Shown piece after piece: positions 41,282 through 51,082 of a stretch of DNA of 64,000 nucleotides. This stretch comes from Trueperella bialowiezensis (GTDB taxonomy: Bacteria; Actinomycetota; Actinomycetes; Actinomycetales; Actinomycetaceae). A model generated the notes under the pieces. The model searched no databases and was not told where the DNA came from. It saw only the letters and a list, made by a program, of their open reading frames with translations. Location of the stretch: NCBI RefSeq assembly GCF_900637955.1, contig NZ_LR134476.1, forward strand, positions 1,860,001 to 1,924,000, written 5' to 3'. The position numbers and the translations under genes are program-made. Position 1 is the stretch's first letter. Each line of letters begins with the position of its first letter.

Positions 41282-43303
41282 TCAGGCGAGTCCGCGGCGT
41301 TCCAACAACGCTTCAGCTCGCGGCTCCCGGCCGCGAATCGCCACAAACGATTCCATCGGGTCGCGCGAATTACCGCGGCTCAGCAACTCCGTCAGATACT
41401 TCTCGCCAGCTGTGCGGTTGAGCCCGCCGTCGCCGTCAATAGCGCCCTCGGTACGGAACCAATCCTCCAGATCGCCCACAAGCACTTCGGCCCACATGTA
41501 CGAGTAGTATCCGGCGTCGTAGCCGCCACCAAACGTGTGAGCAAAGAACGCGGAACGATACCGCGGCGGAACAAGCTCGTGTGCCACGCCAAACTCGGCA
41601 AGGGCGTGAGCCTCGAACTCGTCCACATCAGCGGGAATCTCATCCGGGCCGAGCCGGTGCCAGGCCTGATCAATGAGAGCGGCAGCCACAAACTCGGTGG
41701 TGGCAAACGCCTGCCCGAACGTCGCGGCCTCAGTTAGCTTTGCCACCAAGTCAGCCGGAAGCGGCTCGCCGGTGGCGTGGTGGACGGCGTAGTTAGCCAT
41801 CACCTGCGGATGGTAGGCCCACATCTCATTAAGCTGCGAGGGCATCTCCACGAAATCCCGGGCCACCGAGGTACCAGCAAGCGAACGGTAGGTTGTACGC
41901 GAAAGCAGGCCGTGCAAGGCATGACCAAACTCGTGGAACACCGTAATCACGTGATCCCACGTGAGTAGCGTGGGCTCGCCGGGCGCAGGCTCAGCGAAAT
42001 TGCAGTTGTTGAGGATCACGGGCTTGGTGCCGTCATGCGTGGAGGCGTCCACCGCCGAGTTCATCCACGCGCCACCCGACTTACCCGGGCGGCGATAGAA
42101 ATCAGCCTGGAACAAGCCGATGCCCTCGCCGTTCGGGTCAAACACTTCCCAGGTCTTCATAGTGGGCACGTAGCCGGCGATGTCATCCCGCTCTTTAAAC
42201 GTGATCCCATAGAGCTTTTCCGCTGCGTAGAAGATGCCGTTTTCCACCACGTTGTCAAGCTTGAGGTAGGGCCGTAGCGCGTTATCGTCCAGACCTAGGC
42301 GGGCGCGTAGCTTTTCCTGATAGTAGGTGTAGTCAGCGGCGGTCAACTCGCAGCCGTCCGCGGCCGCCAGCTTCTCCAGCTCTTCGCGGTCGCGGTCCAC
42401 GGCCGCCACGGCCTTAGGGGCAACCGAGCCCAGCAGATCGACGATGGCCTGCGAATCCCTGGCCATACCGGCCTCGGCGACGGCCTGCGCGTGGAACGGA
42501 TAGCCGAGAAGTTCGGCACGCTCGGCGCGCAAGCGCGCAATATCGAGCACGGTCTGGCGCGTGTCCGAGCTTGCGTGCTCGCCAAGACCGCGCGACATCG
42601 ACGCCTCCAACACCTTCGCCCGCGACTCCGGCCTCACAAGATCAAGCTGCAGGGTCTGGTTCGTAAAATTCTCCAAGGCGAACCGATACGTGCCATCCTC
42701 CTGCTTCGCAGCTTCGAGCCGATCCGCCGGAACGCCCTCGAGCTCCTCGGCGCTATCAAACACGGGGGCGTTGTCCTCCATCGCCTTGACCACACGCTGC
42801 GAGAACTCCACTTCGAGGGCAGACAGTTCGGCGTCCAGTTCGCGCAGCCGAGCCTTCCCGGCGTCGTCGAGTTCGATACCCGACAGGCGGAAGGCCTTGA
42901 TCTCTTCCTCCACGTATCGGCGGGTTTCCGGATCCAGATCGGCGACGTCGATCGCCACGAAACGCTCGTAAATCCGCTTATCGAGCCGGTAGGCATTGCC
43001 GTGCTCGGTGAGCATTGGCATGAGCTCGGCCTGCACGGCCTCCAGCTCGTCACCGCCAATCGACGAGACGAGCGTGAACGCGGCATTGAGCGCCAAATCG
43101 AGCGCTAACCCCGAATCTTCCAGCGCGTGAACCGTGTTCTCGGCAGTGGCCTGCTCCGGGTTCGTCGCCACGGCCTCCCACGCCTCCCGTTGCCGAGCCA
43201 TAAGCTCGGTGACAGCCGGCAAAATATGTTCGGGCTTGATTGCCCGCCAATCCGGCACGCGGTAGGGAAGGGTGGATTCGCTAAGAAGAGGGTTATTCGT
43301 CAT
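41282..43303 (-). CDS. M3 family oligopeptidase (Dcp-like)
   Basis: A 673-residue zinc metallopeptidase. The zinc site is TVFHEFGHALHGLLSRT (HExxH, about residue 460) with the downstream Glu in FVEMPSQLNEMW. Other M3 signatures are YAAEKLYGITFKERDDIAG, FQADFYRRPGKSGGAWM and a C-terminal YYSYMWAEVLVGDLEDWF. It degrades short cytosolic peptides. ATG 43303 is preferred since TATGAT lies seven bases ahead; two upstream ATG codons at 43315 and 43312 are alternatives. Confidence 0.93.
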   Translation of the reverse strand: MTNNPLLSESTLPYRVPDWRAIKPEHILPAVTELMARQREAWEAVATNPEQATAENTVHALEDSGLALDLALNAAFTLVSSIGGDELEAVQAELMPMLTEHGNAYRLDKRIYERFVAIDVADLDPETRRYVEEEIKAFRLSGIELDDAGKARLRELDAELSALEVEFSQRVVKAMEDNAPVFDSAEELEGVPADRLEAAKQEDGTYRFALENFTNQTLQLDLVRPESRAKVLEASMSRGLGEHASSDTRQTVLDIARLRAERAELLGYPFHAQAVAEAGMARDSQAIVDLLGSVAPKAVAAVDRDREELEKLAAADGCELTAADYTYYQEKLRARLGLDDNALRPYLKLDNVVENGIFYAAEKLYGITFKERDDIAGYVPTMKTWEVFDPNGEGIGLFQADFYRRPGKSGGAWMNSAVDASTHDGTKPVILNNCNFAEPAPGEPTLLTWDHVITVFHEFGHALHGLLSRTTYRSLAGTSVARDFVEMPSQLNEMWAYHPQVMANYAVHHATGEPLPADLVAKLTEAATFGQAFATTEFVAAALIDQAWHRLGPDEIPADVDEFEAHALAEFGVAHELVPPRYRSAFFAHTFGGGYDAGYYSYMWAEVLVGDLEDWFRTEGAIDGDGGLNRTAGEKYLTELLSRGNSRDPMESFVAIRGREPRAEALLERRGLA

Positions 43304-43310
43304 GGCGTCC

Positions 43311-43316
43311 ATCATA
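43311..43316 (-). promoter_or_regulatory. -10 box, leaderless M3 peptidase start
   Basis: TATGAT on the minus strand, seven bases, then ATG at 43303. Confidence 0.5.
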
Positions 43317-43337
43317 CGGACTGATAGCGACGAATCG

Positions 43338-44156
43338 TTAGCCGATGGTCACAGGAGCACTATCGCGCGAGTGCCCGACCTGCGGCGCCTCCCACACGTC
43401 GAGCCCGGTGATCTCACGTGCGACGCCGATCAGCGCCTCGCGTTCGCCGTCGCCGTCTATCGCGGTGAACTGGCCGAGGATCAGCCCAGCCGCGCGGTCG
43501 AACAACCTCAGCTGGCGCATTTGCTCCATGTAGGAGGCGCACGCCTCCAGCCCCGGCCCTAGCCCCTCGAGCAAGACGAGCCGGCCGTCCGCGTTCGGCC
43601 AAAACCGCGTGCCCGCCAGCTTGGCAAAACAGCGCACGTTACCCCCGATGATCGGCGCCTCGGGAAGCGGGCCCTCGCCGGTGATCTGCGGGCGGATAGG
43701 TGCGCCGTCGAGAATCGCCGCGATGTCACCCGCCCCGCGCACGGTCACTGTTCTGGGATTCCACAATACCGCGCGCTGCCCGTCGACTACCGTGATCGCG
43801 TTGACCACGGTCGACAGGTCGGAAAACCCGGCGAACGGTTTCGGGTTCGCCCGCACCACGCTCCAGTCGATGAGCTCCAGCACCTCGTTCGCGAGGTCGC
43901 CGCCGGTCACGTCAAAAATAGCGTCCACGGCGTCATCAGCAAAAAGTTCCGTCACCACGTCCGCTCGCACCTGCGGGGGTATTCGCCACGCTCGGCCAGC
44001 GCCTGCCGTCGATTCGCACCCGGTGAAGCGGTCCACCATCCGCGTATCGACGCGATATCCGGCACTTTCGACGACGCCGCGCCAGTTATCCAGCTCGTCG
44101 CGTAGCCACGCAAGCGGCGGGTTCGAACAGCCAGCCAGGGCAATCGTGGCAGTCAC
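43338..44156 (-). CDS. S66 peptidase (LD-carboxypeptidase/MccF-like)
   Basis: A 272-residue serine peptidase of the S66 family. The nucleophile is in FAGFSDLSTVVNAI (G-x-S-D), preceded by FDVTGGDLANEVLELIDW; the catalytic Glu is in LVLLEGLGPG and His in QVGHSRDSAPVTIG. Members trim the terminal D-Ala from tetrapeptide stems or cleave microcin C7. Members of the family are usually slightly longer (about 300 residues). Its ATG overlaps the end of the mannosyltransferase gene by four bases, so it is the second gene of that operon. Confidence 0.82.
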   Translation of the reverse strand: MTATIALAGCSNPPLAWLRDELDNWRGVVESAGYRVDTRMVDRFTGCESTAGAGRAWRIPPQVRADVVTELFADDAVDAIFDVTGGDLANEVLELIDWSVVRANPKPFAGFSDLSTVVNAITVVDGQRAVLWNPRTVTVRGAGDIAAILDGAPIRPQITGEGPLPEAPIIGGNVRCFAKLAGTRFWPNADGRLVLLEGLGPGLEACASYMEQMRQLRLFDRAAGLILGQFTAIDGDGEREALIGVAREITGLDVWEAPQVGHSRDSAPVTIG

Positions 44157-45310
44157 GACAGCAGCTCCAGCAACGGCTTAGCCACATCCGACCAGCGCCA
44201 CTTAGCATCCACCCACTGCCGGCCGGCCTCGCCCATCTCTTTGGCACGCTGCGGATCGGAGAGGAAGTAATCGACGGCCGCCACGATTGCTGGCACCGAA
44301 TTGCCGTTGACCACAAGACCGGTTTTCCCGTTGAGCACGGCCTCGGGCGCGCCGCCCGAATCGCCGGCAACCACGGGCAGCCCTGCCGCGTAGGCCTCCA
44401 AGTAGACGATCCCCAGCCCCTCGATATCTAGCCCGCCGCCGCGGGTGCGTGCGGGCATCGCGAACACGTCACCAAGCGAGTAATGCGCCGGAAGTTCGCT
44501 GTAGGGCACTTCGCCCGTGAACACAATCGAACTCGACACGGGCGAGCGCGCGGCCATCTGCTCCAGTTTGCTGCCGTACGGGCCCTTGCCCACGATCACA
44601 AGCTTCGCCTGCGGGTGATTGGCCACCACCGACGGCCACGCCTCAATCAGCCGATCTTGACCCTTGCGTTCCACCAGCCGGGAAATACACACGACGACGG
44701 GCGCGTCGCCCAGCCCGTAACGGGCACGCAACTCGGCGCGCGCCTGCTCGTCAAACGCGAACTGTTCGGGATCAATCGCTCCGTGCAGCTGCATGATCCG
44801 CGTGCCACCAATGAAAGGCTTGAGCCGCCGCAAAGTGGCCTTCGTCAGGTAGGTGACCACGTCGGCGTCGGCGAACACCTTCTCCAAAATCTGGCGGGCG
44901 CCGGGGATCATCGACCAGCCGATTTCATGCCCGTGAGTGGTGGAGATAACCTGAGCGGCTCCGGCCTCGCGTGCCGCGTTCGCCAAAATCCCCAGCGGAG
45001 CGGCGGCTCCAAACCACACGTTGTGGACTTCGTGCTCGTGAATAACCGCCTGCATCTGCCGCTTGACCTCGGGTGTGGGCAACATGACCGTGCCGGGATA
45101 GCGCACCACCGTGTACGCCTGGCGTTCATCGTAGTCGCGGGCGAGCTCGGCACCGCTAGCGGCGTCGGAATCTGGGGGAGTGGACGCATAGACGACGAGC
45201 TGGGCAGGATCGAGCTCTCCTACGAAACCTTCGAGGAAGGTTTGGATACCTCCCGCACGCGGCGGGAAATCGTTGGTCACGAGCAGCGTCTTCTTCATCC
45301 CTGAGTCCAT
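44153..45310 (-). CDS. pimB: GT4 glycosyltransferase, PimB-like
   Basis: A 385-residue GT-B-fold transferase. The N-terminus KKTLLVTNDFPPRAGGIQTF and the C-terminal segments VVVCISRLVERKGQDRLIEA, KLVIVGKGPYG and EGLGIVYLEAYAAGLPVVAG (EX7E) with SGGAPEAV agree with PimB' (GDP-mannose-dependent mannosyltransferase adding the second mannose to phosphatidylinositol). Function as PimB is inferred from similarity; other lipid acceptors are possible. A TAGACT box ends six bases before the ATG. Confidence 0.85.
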   Translation of the reverse strand: MDSGMKKTLLVTNDFPPRAGGIQTFLEGFVGELDPAQLVVYASTPPDSDAASGAELARDYDERQAYTVVRYPGTVMLPTPEVKRQMQAVIHEHEVHNVWFGAAAPLGILANAAREAGAAQVISTTHGHEIGWSMIPGARQILEKVFADADVVTYLTKATLRRLKPFIGGTRIMQLHGAIDPEQFAFDEQARAELRARYGLGDAPVVVCISRLVERKGQDRLIEAWPSVVANHPQAKLVIVGKGPYGSKLEQMAARSPVSSSIVFTGEVPYSELPAHYSLGDVFAMPARTRGGGLDIEGLGIVYLEAYAAGLPVVAGDSGGAPEAVLNGKTGLVVNGNSVPAIVAAVDYFLSDPQRAKEMGEAGRQWVDAKWRWSDVAKPLLELLS

Positions 45311-45316
45311 GCCTTC

Positions 45317-45322
45317 AGTCTA
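45317..45322 (-). promoter_or_regulatory. -10 box, leaderless pimB start
   Basis: TAGACT on the minus strand, six bases, then ATG at 45310. Confidence 0.55.
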
Positions 45323-45386
45323 TCTGGCTCCACCGACGAGTCTGGCGGCCAACGGCGCGAAAATCAGAGCTCGCCTGCGCAGATCA

Positions 45387-45433
45387 AAGTTCCGCCGTGA
45401 TTGTCGAAGTTCCGCCGCGCTTGTTACAGTTCC
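45387..45433. repeat. Short 20-bp-period repeat
   Basis: AAGTTCCGCCG occurs at 45387 and 45407, and AGTTCC again at 45428, at 20-bp spacing. The array lies between the pimB start and the IclR gene end and enters its last codons. Confidence 0.55.
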
Positions 45434-46152
45434 TCGGTACGCTTGAGAATCTCCGTAAGCCGGTTTGCTGCAGCGACGACGGCGGCCGCATGCTGGCGTC
45501 CAGGCTGGCGGCCCATGCGTTCCACCGGCCCGGAGATCGACACGGCAGCAATCACGCGCCCCGACGGCCCGCGCACAGGCGCCGAAATAGAGGCGACCCC
45601 TGCTTCACGCTCGCCAATCGACTGAGCCCAGCCACGGCGTCGTACCGCTGAAAGAATCGTGGCCGTAAACTCTGCTCCGTGTAGGCCGCGATGAAGCTTA
45701 TCCGGCTCTTCCCATGCCAGCAGAACTTGCGCGCCCGAACCGGCGTGCATCGACAGCGTGGCACCCACCGGGATCGAATCACGCAAACCCATCGAACGAT
45801 CCGCGGCGGCCACGCACACCCGCTGGTCGTTCTGGCGGCGGAACAGCTGTGCCGACTCGCCCGTGTGGTCGCGCAAAGCTGTGAGAACGGGCGCAGCTGC
45901 AGCAAGGAGACGATCCTCACCCGCAGCCGACGCGAGCTCAGAAAGCCTCGGCCCAAGCGTGAAGCGCCCCTGCACGTCGCGAGCCACGAAACGGTGATAT
46001 TCCAAGGCAACCGCAAGCCTATGTGCGGTGGGGCGGGCAAGGTGAGTTGCGTTGACGAGCTGGGCGAGCGTGAGCGGCCCGGACTCCAGTGCTGATAAAA
46101 CTAGTGTGGCCTTGTCTAGAACTCCGACGCCACTTCCGCTACGATTGTCCAT
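45424..46152 (-). CDS. IclR-family regulator (LtbR/NdgR-like)
   Basis: A 242-residue regulator: N-terminal winged helix (LDKATLVLSALESGPLTLAQ, then LVNATHLARPTAHRLAVALE) and a C-terminal effector domain (QLFRRQNDQRVCVAAADRS, GATLSMHAGSGAQVLLAWEE, GVASISAPVRGPSGRVIAAV). Its divergent position beside leuCD is that of LtbR in Corynebacterium and NdgR in Streptomyces, which control leucine and other amino-acid genes. A perfect palindrome sits in the shared intergenic region. Confidence 0.9.
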   Translation of the reverse strand: MDNRSGSGVGVLDKATLVLSALESGPLTLAQLVNATHLARPTAHRLAVALEYHRFVARDVQGRFTLGPRLSELASAAGEDRLLAAAAPVLTALRDHTGESAQLFRRQNDQRVCVAAADRSMGLRDSIPVGATLSMHAGSGAQVLLAWEEPDKLHRGLHGAEFTATILSAVRRRGWAQSIGEREAGVASISAPVRGPSGRVIAAVSISGPVERMGRQPGRQHAAAVVAAANRLTEILKRTEEL

Positions 46153-46163
46153 ACCCTGATATT

Positions 46164-46181
46164 CTCATCTCAAGAGATGAG
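46164..46181. promoter_or_regulatory. Palindromic operator between iclR gene and leuC
   Basis: CTCATCTCAAGAGATGAG: perfect 8-bp arms with a 2-bp centre, 12 bp from the regulator start and 43 bp from leuC. Likely binding site of the IclR-type protein. Confidence 0.6.
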
Positions 46182-46224
46182 ATGCAAGCTAGTTTTGTCA
46201 GTAGTTCAGTAAAAGTGAGGAAAT

Positions 46225-47631
46225 ATGAGCGGCACATTAGCAGAAAAAGTATGGCGCGATCATATCGTCAAAAAAGGCGAGAACGGTGCGCCCGACCTCC
46301 TTTACATTGACCTACAGCTTGTTCACGAAGTGACCAGCCCGCAAGCCTTCGAAGGCCTGCGGCAGGCTGGGCGTAAAGTTCGCCGCCCCGATCTGACTAT
46401 CGCGACCGAAGACCACAATACGCCCACGGTCAACATCGACCTGCCCATCGCTGATCCCACCTCGCGCACGCAAATCCACACGCTGCGTAAAAACGCCGAG
46501 GATTTCGGCGTGCGTCTGCATTCGTTGGGGGATGCCGACCAGGGGATCGTGCACGTCGTCGGCCCGCAGCTGGGCATCACCCAGCCGGGCATGACCATCG
46601 TGTGTGGCGATTCGCATACCTCCACGCATGGCGCGTTCGGCGCGCTCGCCTTCGGAATCGGCACCTCCCAGGTGGAACACGTGTTGGCCACCCAAACCCT
46701 GCCGGTCGCGCCGTTTAAGACGATGGCGATCAACGTCAACGGCAAGCTCAAGCCAGGCACCACCGCGAAAGACATCATTTTGGCCGTCATCGCGAAAATC
46801 GGCACGAACGGCGGCTCGGGCTACGTGCTCGAATACCGCGGCGAGGCCATCCGCAACCTCTCCATGGAGGGGCGGATGACGATCTGCAACATGTCGATTG
46901 AAGCCGGCGCGCGTGCTGGCATGATTGCCCCCGACGAAACGACCTTCGAATACATCAAGGGCCGCCCGCACGCCCCCGAGGGCGAAGAGTGGGACGCGGC
47001 ACTCGAATATTGGAAGACTCTGCGCAGTGACGACGACGCCGTGTTCGACGCCGAAGTGGACCTCAACGCAGACGACCTGGAACCTTTCGTCACCTGGGGA
47101 ACCAACCCCGGACAAGGCATTCCGATCTCCGGCGAGGTTCCCGATCCTGCCGACATGGGCGACGAGACGCTGCGCGCAGCAGCCGAGCGCGCCTTGGAAT
47201 ACATGGACTTGGAGCCGGGCACGAAGATGCGCGATATCGCCGTCGACACCGTGTTCATCGGCTCGTGTACCAATGGTCGAATCGAAGACCTGCGCAGCGT
47301 GGTCAACGTGATCAAAGGCAAGAAGAAGGCGGAGGGCGTGCGCGTCATGGTCGTACCCGGCTCGGCGCGTGTTCGCCTGCAGGCCGAACAGGAAGGCCTG
47401 GACAAGGTGTTCCTCGACTTCGGCGCAGAATGGCGCAACGCCGGGTGCTCGATGTGTCTGGGCATGAACCCGGATCAGCTCTCGCCAGGTGAGCGAGCGG
47501 CGTCGACATCGAACCGTAACTTCGAAGGCCGCCAAGGCAAGGGCGCGCGCACCCATCTGGTCTCGCCGCTCGTGGCAGCAGCGACGGCCGTGCGCGGCAA
47601 GCTGTCAACGCCGGCTGACTTGGTCGACTAA
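46225..47631 (+). CDS. leuC: 3-isopropylmalate dehydratase large subunit
   Basis: A 468-residue aconitase-family subunit of leucine biosynthesis. The 4Fe-4S cluster Cys are in [13 protein letters not shown] (about residue 347) and [12 protein letters not shown] (about 407 and 410). [37 protein letters not shown] and [20 protein letters not shown] are conserved family stretches. GTGAGG lies upstream of the ATG. Pairs with LeuD, encoded 26 bp downstream. Confidence 0.97.
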   Translation: MSGTLAEKVWRDHIVKKGENGAPDLLYIDLQLVHEVTSPQAFEGLRQAGRKVRRPDLTIATEDHNTPTVNIDLPIADPTSRTQIHTLRKNAEDFGVRLHSLGDADQGIVHVVGPQLGITQPGMTIVCGDSHTSTHGAFGALAFGIGTSQVEHVLATQTLPVAPFKTMAINVNGKLKPGTTAKDIILAVIAKIGTNGGSGYVLEYRGEAIRNLSMEGRMTICNMSIEAGARAGMIAPDETTFEYIKGRPHAPEGEEWDAALEYWKTLRSDDDAVFDAEVDLNADDLEPFVTWGTNPGQGIPISGEVPDPADMGDETLRAAAERALEYMDLEPGTKMRDIAVDTVFIGSCTNGRIEDLRSVVNVIKGKKKAEGVRVMVVPGSARVRLQAEQEGLDKVFLDFGAEWRNAGCSMCLGMNPDQLSPGERAASTSNRNFEGRQGKGARTHLVSPLVAAATAVRGKLSTPADLVD

Positions 47632-47657
47632 ATCTCGAGGACTGGGGGAGTTAAAGC

Positions 47658-48314
47658 ATGGAAAAGTTTATTAAGCACACCGGCGTTGGCGTTCCGCTGC
47701 GCAGGTCGAACGTGGACACCGATCAGATCATTCCCGCGGTTTTCCTCAAGCGAGTATCGCGCACCGGCTTCGAAGACGCGCTGTTTTACGCGTGGCGCAA
47801 GGATCCCGACTTCGTGCTCAACAAAGAAGAGTACAAGCGTGGTTCAGTGCTCGTGGCCGGGCCAGATTTTGGCACCGGTTCCTCGCGCGAACACGCGGTC
47901 TGGGCACTCAAAGACTATGGTTTTAGGGCCGTGCTCGCGCCGCGTTTTGCCGATATCTTCCGCGGCAACTCGGGTAAGCAAGGGCTCGTGGCCGGCGTCG
48001 TCGCTCAAGAAGACATCGAACAGCTGTGGAAGATTCTCGAGAACGAACCCGGCACGGAGGTGACCGTGGATCTGGAAAACCGGCAGGTGCATGCCGCTGG
48101 TTTCACGTGCTCGTTCCAAATCGATGACTACACGCGGTGGATGCTCATGGAGGGCCTCGACGACATCGGCATCACCTTGCGCGACGAAGAGCTCATCACC
48201 GAGTTCGAACGCAACCGGCCGAGCTTCAAACCGAAGACCCTGCCTGCGAAAACAGCGGGGGCCGAGCATGTGGAATCGGCGCGGCCCGTGGGAGCAGACG
48301 ACCAGCTGGTCTAG
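47658..48314 (+). CDS. leuD: 3-isopropylmalate dehydratase small subunit
   Basis: A 218-residue swivelling-domain subunit that completes the LeuCD isomerase. [40 protein letters not shown] and [12 protein letters not shown]-like [20 protein letters not shown] are the LeuD hallmarks. The ATG follows a GGGGGAG site. About 20 extra C-terminal residues ([14 protein letters not shown]) extend past the usual end. Confidence 0.97.
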   Translation: MEKFIKHTGVGVPLRRSNVDTDQIIPAVFLKRVSRTGFEDALFYAWRKDPDFVLNKEEYKRGSVLVAGPDFGTGSSREHAVWALKDYGFRAVLAPRFADIFRGNSGKQGLVAGVVAQEDIEQLWKILENEPGTEVTVDLENRQVHAAGFTCSFQIDDYTRWMLMEGLDDIGITLRDEELITEFERNRPSFKPKTLPAKTAGAEHVESARPVGADDQLV

Positions 48315-48598
48315 CGCACCGGCTGACCGTGGAGCGCGTCCGGCTTCTTGAGGAGTTTGAGATTTCTGTGCAGGCGAGCGTTCCGCGCTCGTGGATTTAC
48401 GCGCAGCCATGCATGAGAGCGGACGCCAGGCCGTTGTTATTCTTCATTCGCGGACGAACATGGATTGCTTCGACGAGGTTGTGAACCTTGACGAGCTCTA
48501 AGCCACAAGGTAGCTTTATTGCAAGAGACACGAAGCAATACGCAAGCATGGCGGCGTGATCATTCTTGAGTAGTTGTGGTAAAGCGAAGCAGGATCCG
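48315..48598. other. Noncoding or decayed stretch after leuD
   Basis: No gene with a convincing start is visible. Short frames run through it (for example 48409-48498, about 30 residues ending EVVNLDEL) but match nothing I recognise; it may contain remnants. Confidence 0.4.
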
Positions 48599-48784
48599 AT
48601 GAAGAATCAGTCTATTCCGAAACGCAAATGGGCATTCTTCGCTTTCTACCTTGGGGTGGCTTGTTTCGCCGCGACAGGTGTTTTTCGTGACCACGCCGTG
48701 ATTTGTGTGGCGATCGGACTAACTCTCCAGGCCATCGCATTGGGATTATTCATATCAAGCGAAAAACAGCGCCCGAAAACGTGA
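48599..48784 (+). CDS. Small membrane protein
   Basis: About 61 residues from ATG 48599 (MKNQSIPKRKWAFFAFYLGV): basic N-terminus, two hydrophobic segments (about residues 12-28 and 33-52) and a charged tail. No family is recognised. RBS is poor (GCAGGAT), so translation is uncertain. Confidence 0.45.
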   Translation: MKNQSIPKRKWAFFAFYLGVACFAATGVFRDHAVICVAIGLTLQAIALGLFISSEKQRPKT

Positions 48785-48912
48785 GCACCTGACCTTCTGG
48801 AAAACTCATCGGCTCACCCGAACGATACACGCTGATCACCCGGCGCGACGCACACCTCATAGGAATCGCCGCCCGATGCCGGTAAGATGGCAGGACTGGC
48901 AGGAAGGTGGAT

Positions 48913-50232
48913 ATGGCTGGAGTGTTGAAAGTGCGCGGCGGACGCCCGCTCACCGGTGAGATCCGGGTGCGTGGAGCGAAGAACCTCGTATCGAAAGCGA
49001 TGGTCGCAGCGCTACTGACCGACGAAACATCCGTGTTGCGCAATGTTCCGTTGATCCGGGACGTTGACGTCGTCTCTGAGCTTTTGCGTATGCATGGTGC
49101 GGAAGTTGACTACGATCAAGCCGCAGGAACCGTGACGATCACGCCGGCGAGCCTGCACCTGCCCGACCCGGCAATGGTGGACGAACTTGCTGGCTCCTCG
49201 CGTATCCCTATCCTGTTTTGTGGTCCGCTCCTACATCGGCTGGGGGAGGCCTTCATCCCTGATCTTGGCGGCTGCCACATCGGCGATCGCCCGGTCGACT
49301 TCCACCTGCGGGTGCTGGAGGATTTCGGCGCGATACGCGACGAACAAGAACTCGGCCTGCACCTGACAGCCCCGAGCGGTCTGAAGGCCCGCAAGGTGAA
49401 ACTTCCGTACCCGTCTGTGGGCGCCACCGAGCAGACCCTACTGGCCGCGGTACGCGCCAAAGGCATTACCGAGCTACGCGGTGCGGCCGTTGAGCCGGAG
49501 ATCATGGATCTTATTGCCATCTTGCAGAAGATGGGCGCTCTTATCACCGTGGATACGGATCGCACGATTCACATCGAAGGCGTCGAGCGCCTACACGGGT
49601 TCACACATACCGCCTTGCCGGATCGGATCGAGGCTGGCTCGTGGGCGGCCGCCGCGCTCGCCACGAAGGGTGATATTACGATCCTTGGTGCCGTCCAGGA
49701 TCCCATGATGAACTTCCTCAACGTCTACCGCAAGGTGGGCGGGGAGTTTGACGTGTTCGACGGCGGAATTCGCTTCTGGCATCCAGGTACGCCGCTTCGT
49801 AGTCTTCCGATAGAAACAGACGTGCATCCTGGCTTTATGACTGACTGGCAACAGCCGATGGTCGTGGCACTCACGCAGGCAGAGGGTGTGTCCATCGTGC
49901 ACGAGACGGTGTACGAAAACCGCTTCGGGTTCACCAAAGCGCTGAATAAGATGGGCGCGAAGATTCAGGTTTACCGCGAGTGCCTCGGCTCTAAACGCTG
50001 CCGATTCGGGCAGGCGAACTTCTACCACTCGGCAGTCATCCAAGGCCCCACGCCTTTGCAGGCAGCAGACATCACCGTGCCCGATCTGCGCGGTGGATTC
50101 TCGCACCTCATCGCGGCGCTGGCTGCCGAAGGCGAGTCCAACGTTGCAGGCATCGACTTGATCAACCGCGGCTACGAGCACTTCATGCAAAAGCTCCAGG
50201 CGCTCAACGCCGACGTCGAACGGCTGGACTAA
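48913..50232 (+). CDS. murA: UDP-N-acetylglucosamine 1-carboxyvinyltransferase
   Basis: A 439-residue enzyme that starts peptidoglycan precursor synthesis by adding enolpyruvate to UDP-GlcNAc. The catalytic Cys loop is DLGGCHIGDRPVDFHL, where Cys is retained (fosfomycin-sensitive type). RGAKNLVSKAMVAALLTDET and DRIEAGSWAAAALATKG are conserved. ATG 48913 is preferred since AGGAAGG is five bases upstream. Confidence 0.95.
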   Translation: MAGVLKVRGGRPLTGEIRVRGAKNLVSKAMVAALLTDETSVLRNVPLIRDVDVVSELLRMHGAEVDYDQAAGTVTITPASLHLPDPAMVDELAGSSRIPILFCGPLLHRLGEAFIPDLGGCHIGDRPVDFHLRVLEDFGAIRDEQELGLHLTAPSGLKARKVKLPYPSVGATEQTLLAAVRAKGITELRGAAVEPEIMDLIAILQKMGALITVDTDRTIHIEGVERLHGFTHTALPDRIEAGSWAAAALATKGDITILGAVQDPMMNFLNVYRKVGGEFDVFDGGIRFWHPGTPLRSLPIETDVHPGFMTDWQQPMVVALTQAEGVSIVHETVYENRFGFTKALNKMGAKIQVYRECLGSKRCRFGQANFYHSAVIQGPTPLQAADITVPDLRGGFSHLIAALAAEGESNVAGIDLINRGYEHFMQKLQALNADVERLD

Positions 50233-50238
50233 CCGGCG

Positions 50239-50925
50239 TTACGGCTTGTCAAAGAAGATCGTTAACGTCATCGGATCTTCTTTCGTTTCGATGCGGTATG
50301 GCATGTCTTCATCCGCGCCGATGACGATTGAGTGCATGCCTTCGAACGGCCCGCTCACATGTGAACCCGTCAGCCCTGAGGGATATTCGGGATTAACAAT
50401 AAGTTGCGGGTCTGTAGGTTCGGGATAGCGGATGCCAGACACGAAGATCTGCAACGCGCGCTTCCCGTTCACATCGATGGGCAGCCCGGAACCTTCCTCG
50501 ACCGCCAGCTCGGCCTCGGCCCAACCATCCGTATACCAGTCGATCATCTCGCCAGCGCTCGCGTCGTACTCAATGGTGAAGTATCCAGGCCCCTCAGCTG
50601 CTGCAATTGGTAGAGCCTGACCTAAAGAATGCGGCCAGTTAGGCGACTGTGATGGTTCGTTCGGCTTGAGATAATCGCCGGTACGCTGGGCGACTGAAAC
50701 GTCTGGCAAAGCTGGTTCCTCGGGGCTAGGGCTGGGCGTCACCTCGTCGGTGGGAGTCGGCTCCGGAGTCGCCGTGGGGCTTGCCGACGCCGACGCCGTT
50801 GTCGCACTCGGCGTGCTTTCGGCCTCTTCAGAAGAGTTCGAGCACCCGGAGAGCGTCAGCGCCACCACTGCGCACAGCCCAAACAGCCGCTTGCCGAGAT
50901 ACAGCTTAGTTTCCGATGTGGTCAT
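50239..50925 (-). CDS. Lipoprotein with AMIN-like domain
   Basis: About 228 residues. The signal peptide ends in lipobox LSGC, followed by a long Ser/Thr/Pro/Glu-rich linker (about residues 25-75) and a folded part: IEYDASAGEMIDWYTDGWAE and the terminal GMHSIVIGADEDMPYRIETK with LTIFFDKP, a pattern found in AMIN-like domains of actinobacterial lipoproteins that bind cell-wall material. ATG 50925 fits the RBS better than GTG 50934. Converges with murA. Confidence 0.75.
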   Translation of the reverse strand: MTTSETKLYLGKRLFGLCAVVALTLSGCSNSSEEAESTPSATTASASASPTATPEPTPTDEVTPSPSPEEPALPDVSVAQRTGDYLKPNEPSQSPNWPHSLGQALPIAAAEGPGYFTIEYDASAGEMIDWYTDGWAEAELAVEEGSGLPIDVNGKRALQIFVSGIRYPEPTDPQLIVNPEYPSGLTGSHVSGPFEGMHSIVIGADEDMPYRIETKEDPMTLTIFFDKP

Positions 50926-51070
50926 GACAGCCACCGCCTTTCTATGTGATCTACGTCAAGGCTACTATGGGGCTCCGACACAATTCTTGGCGGGCAAGCC
51001 TTTCTCACCATCGTGGCGCGCTACTCTCGCTATCGCGGGCGCGCTACTCTCGCCCAGCAGGCAAGGCAGG

Positions 51071-51076
51071 TAGAAT
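51071..51076 (+). promoter_or_regulatory. -10 box, leaderless ddl start
   Basis: TAGAAT, six bases, then GTG at 51083. Confidence 0.5.
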
Positions 51077-51082
51077 CGCCAC

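Noticed and set aside
46312-47556. 414-residue frame antisense to leuC
   Set aside because: Shadow of a strongly biased conserved gene; LeuC motifs are complete on the sense strand.
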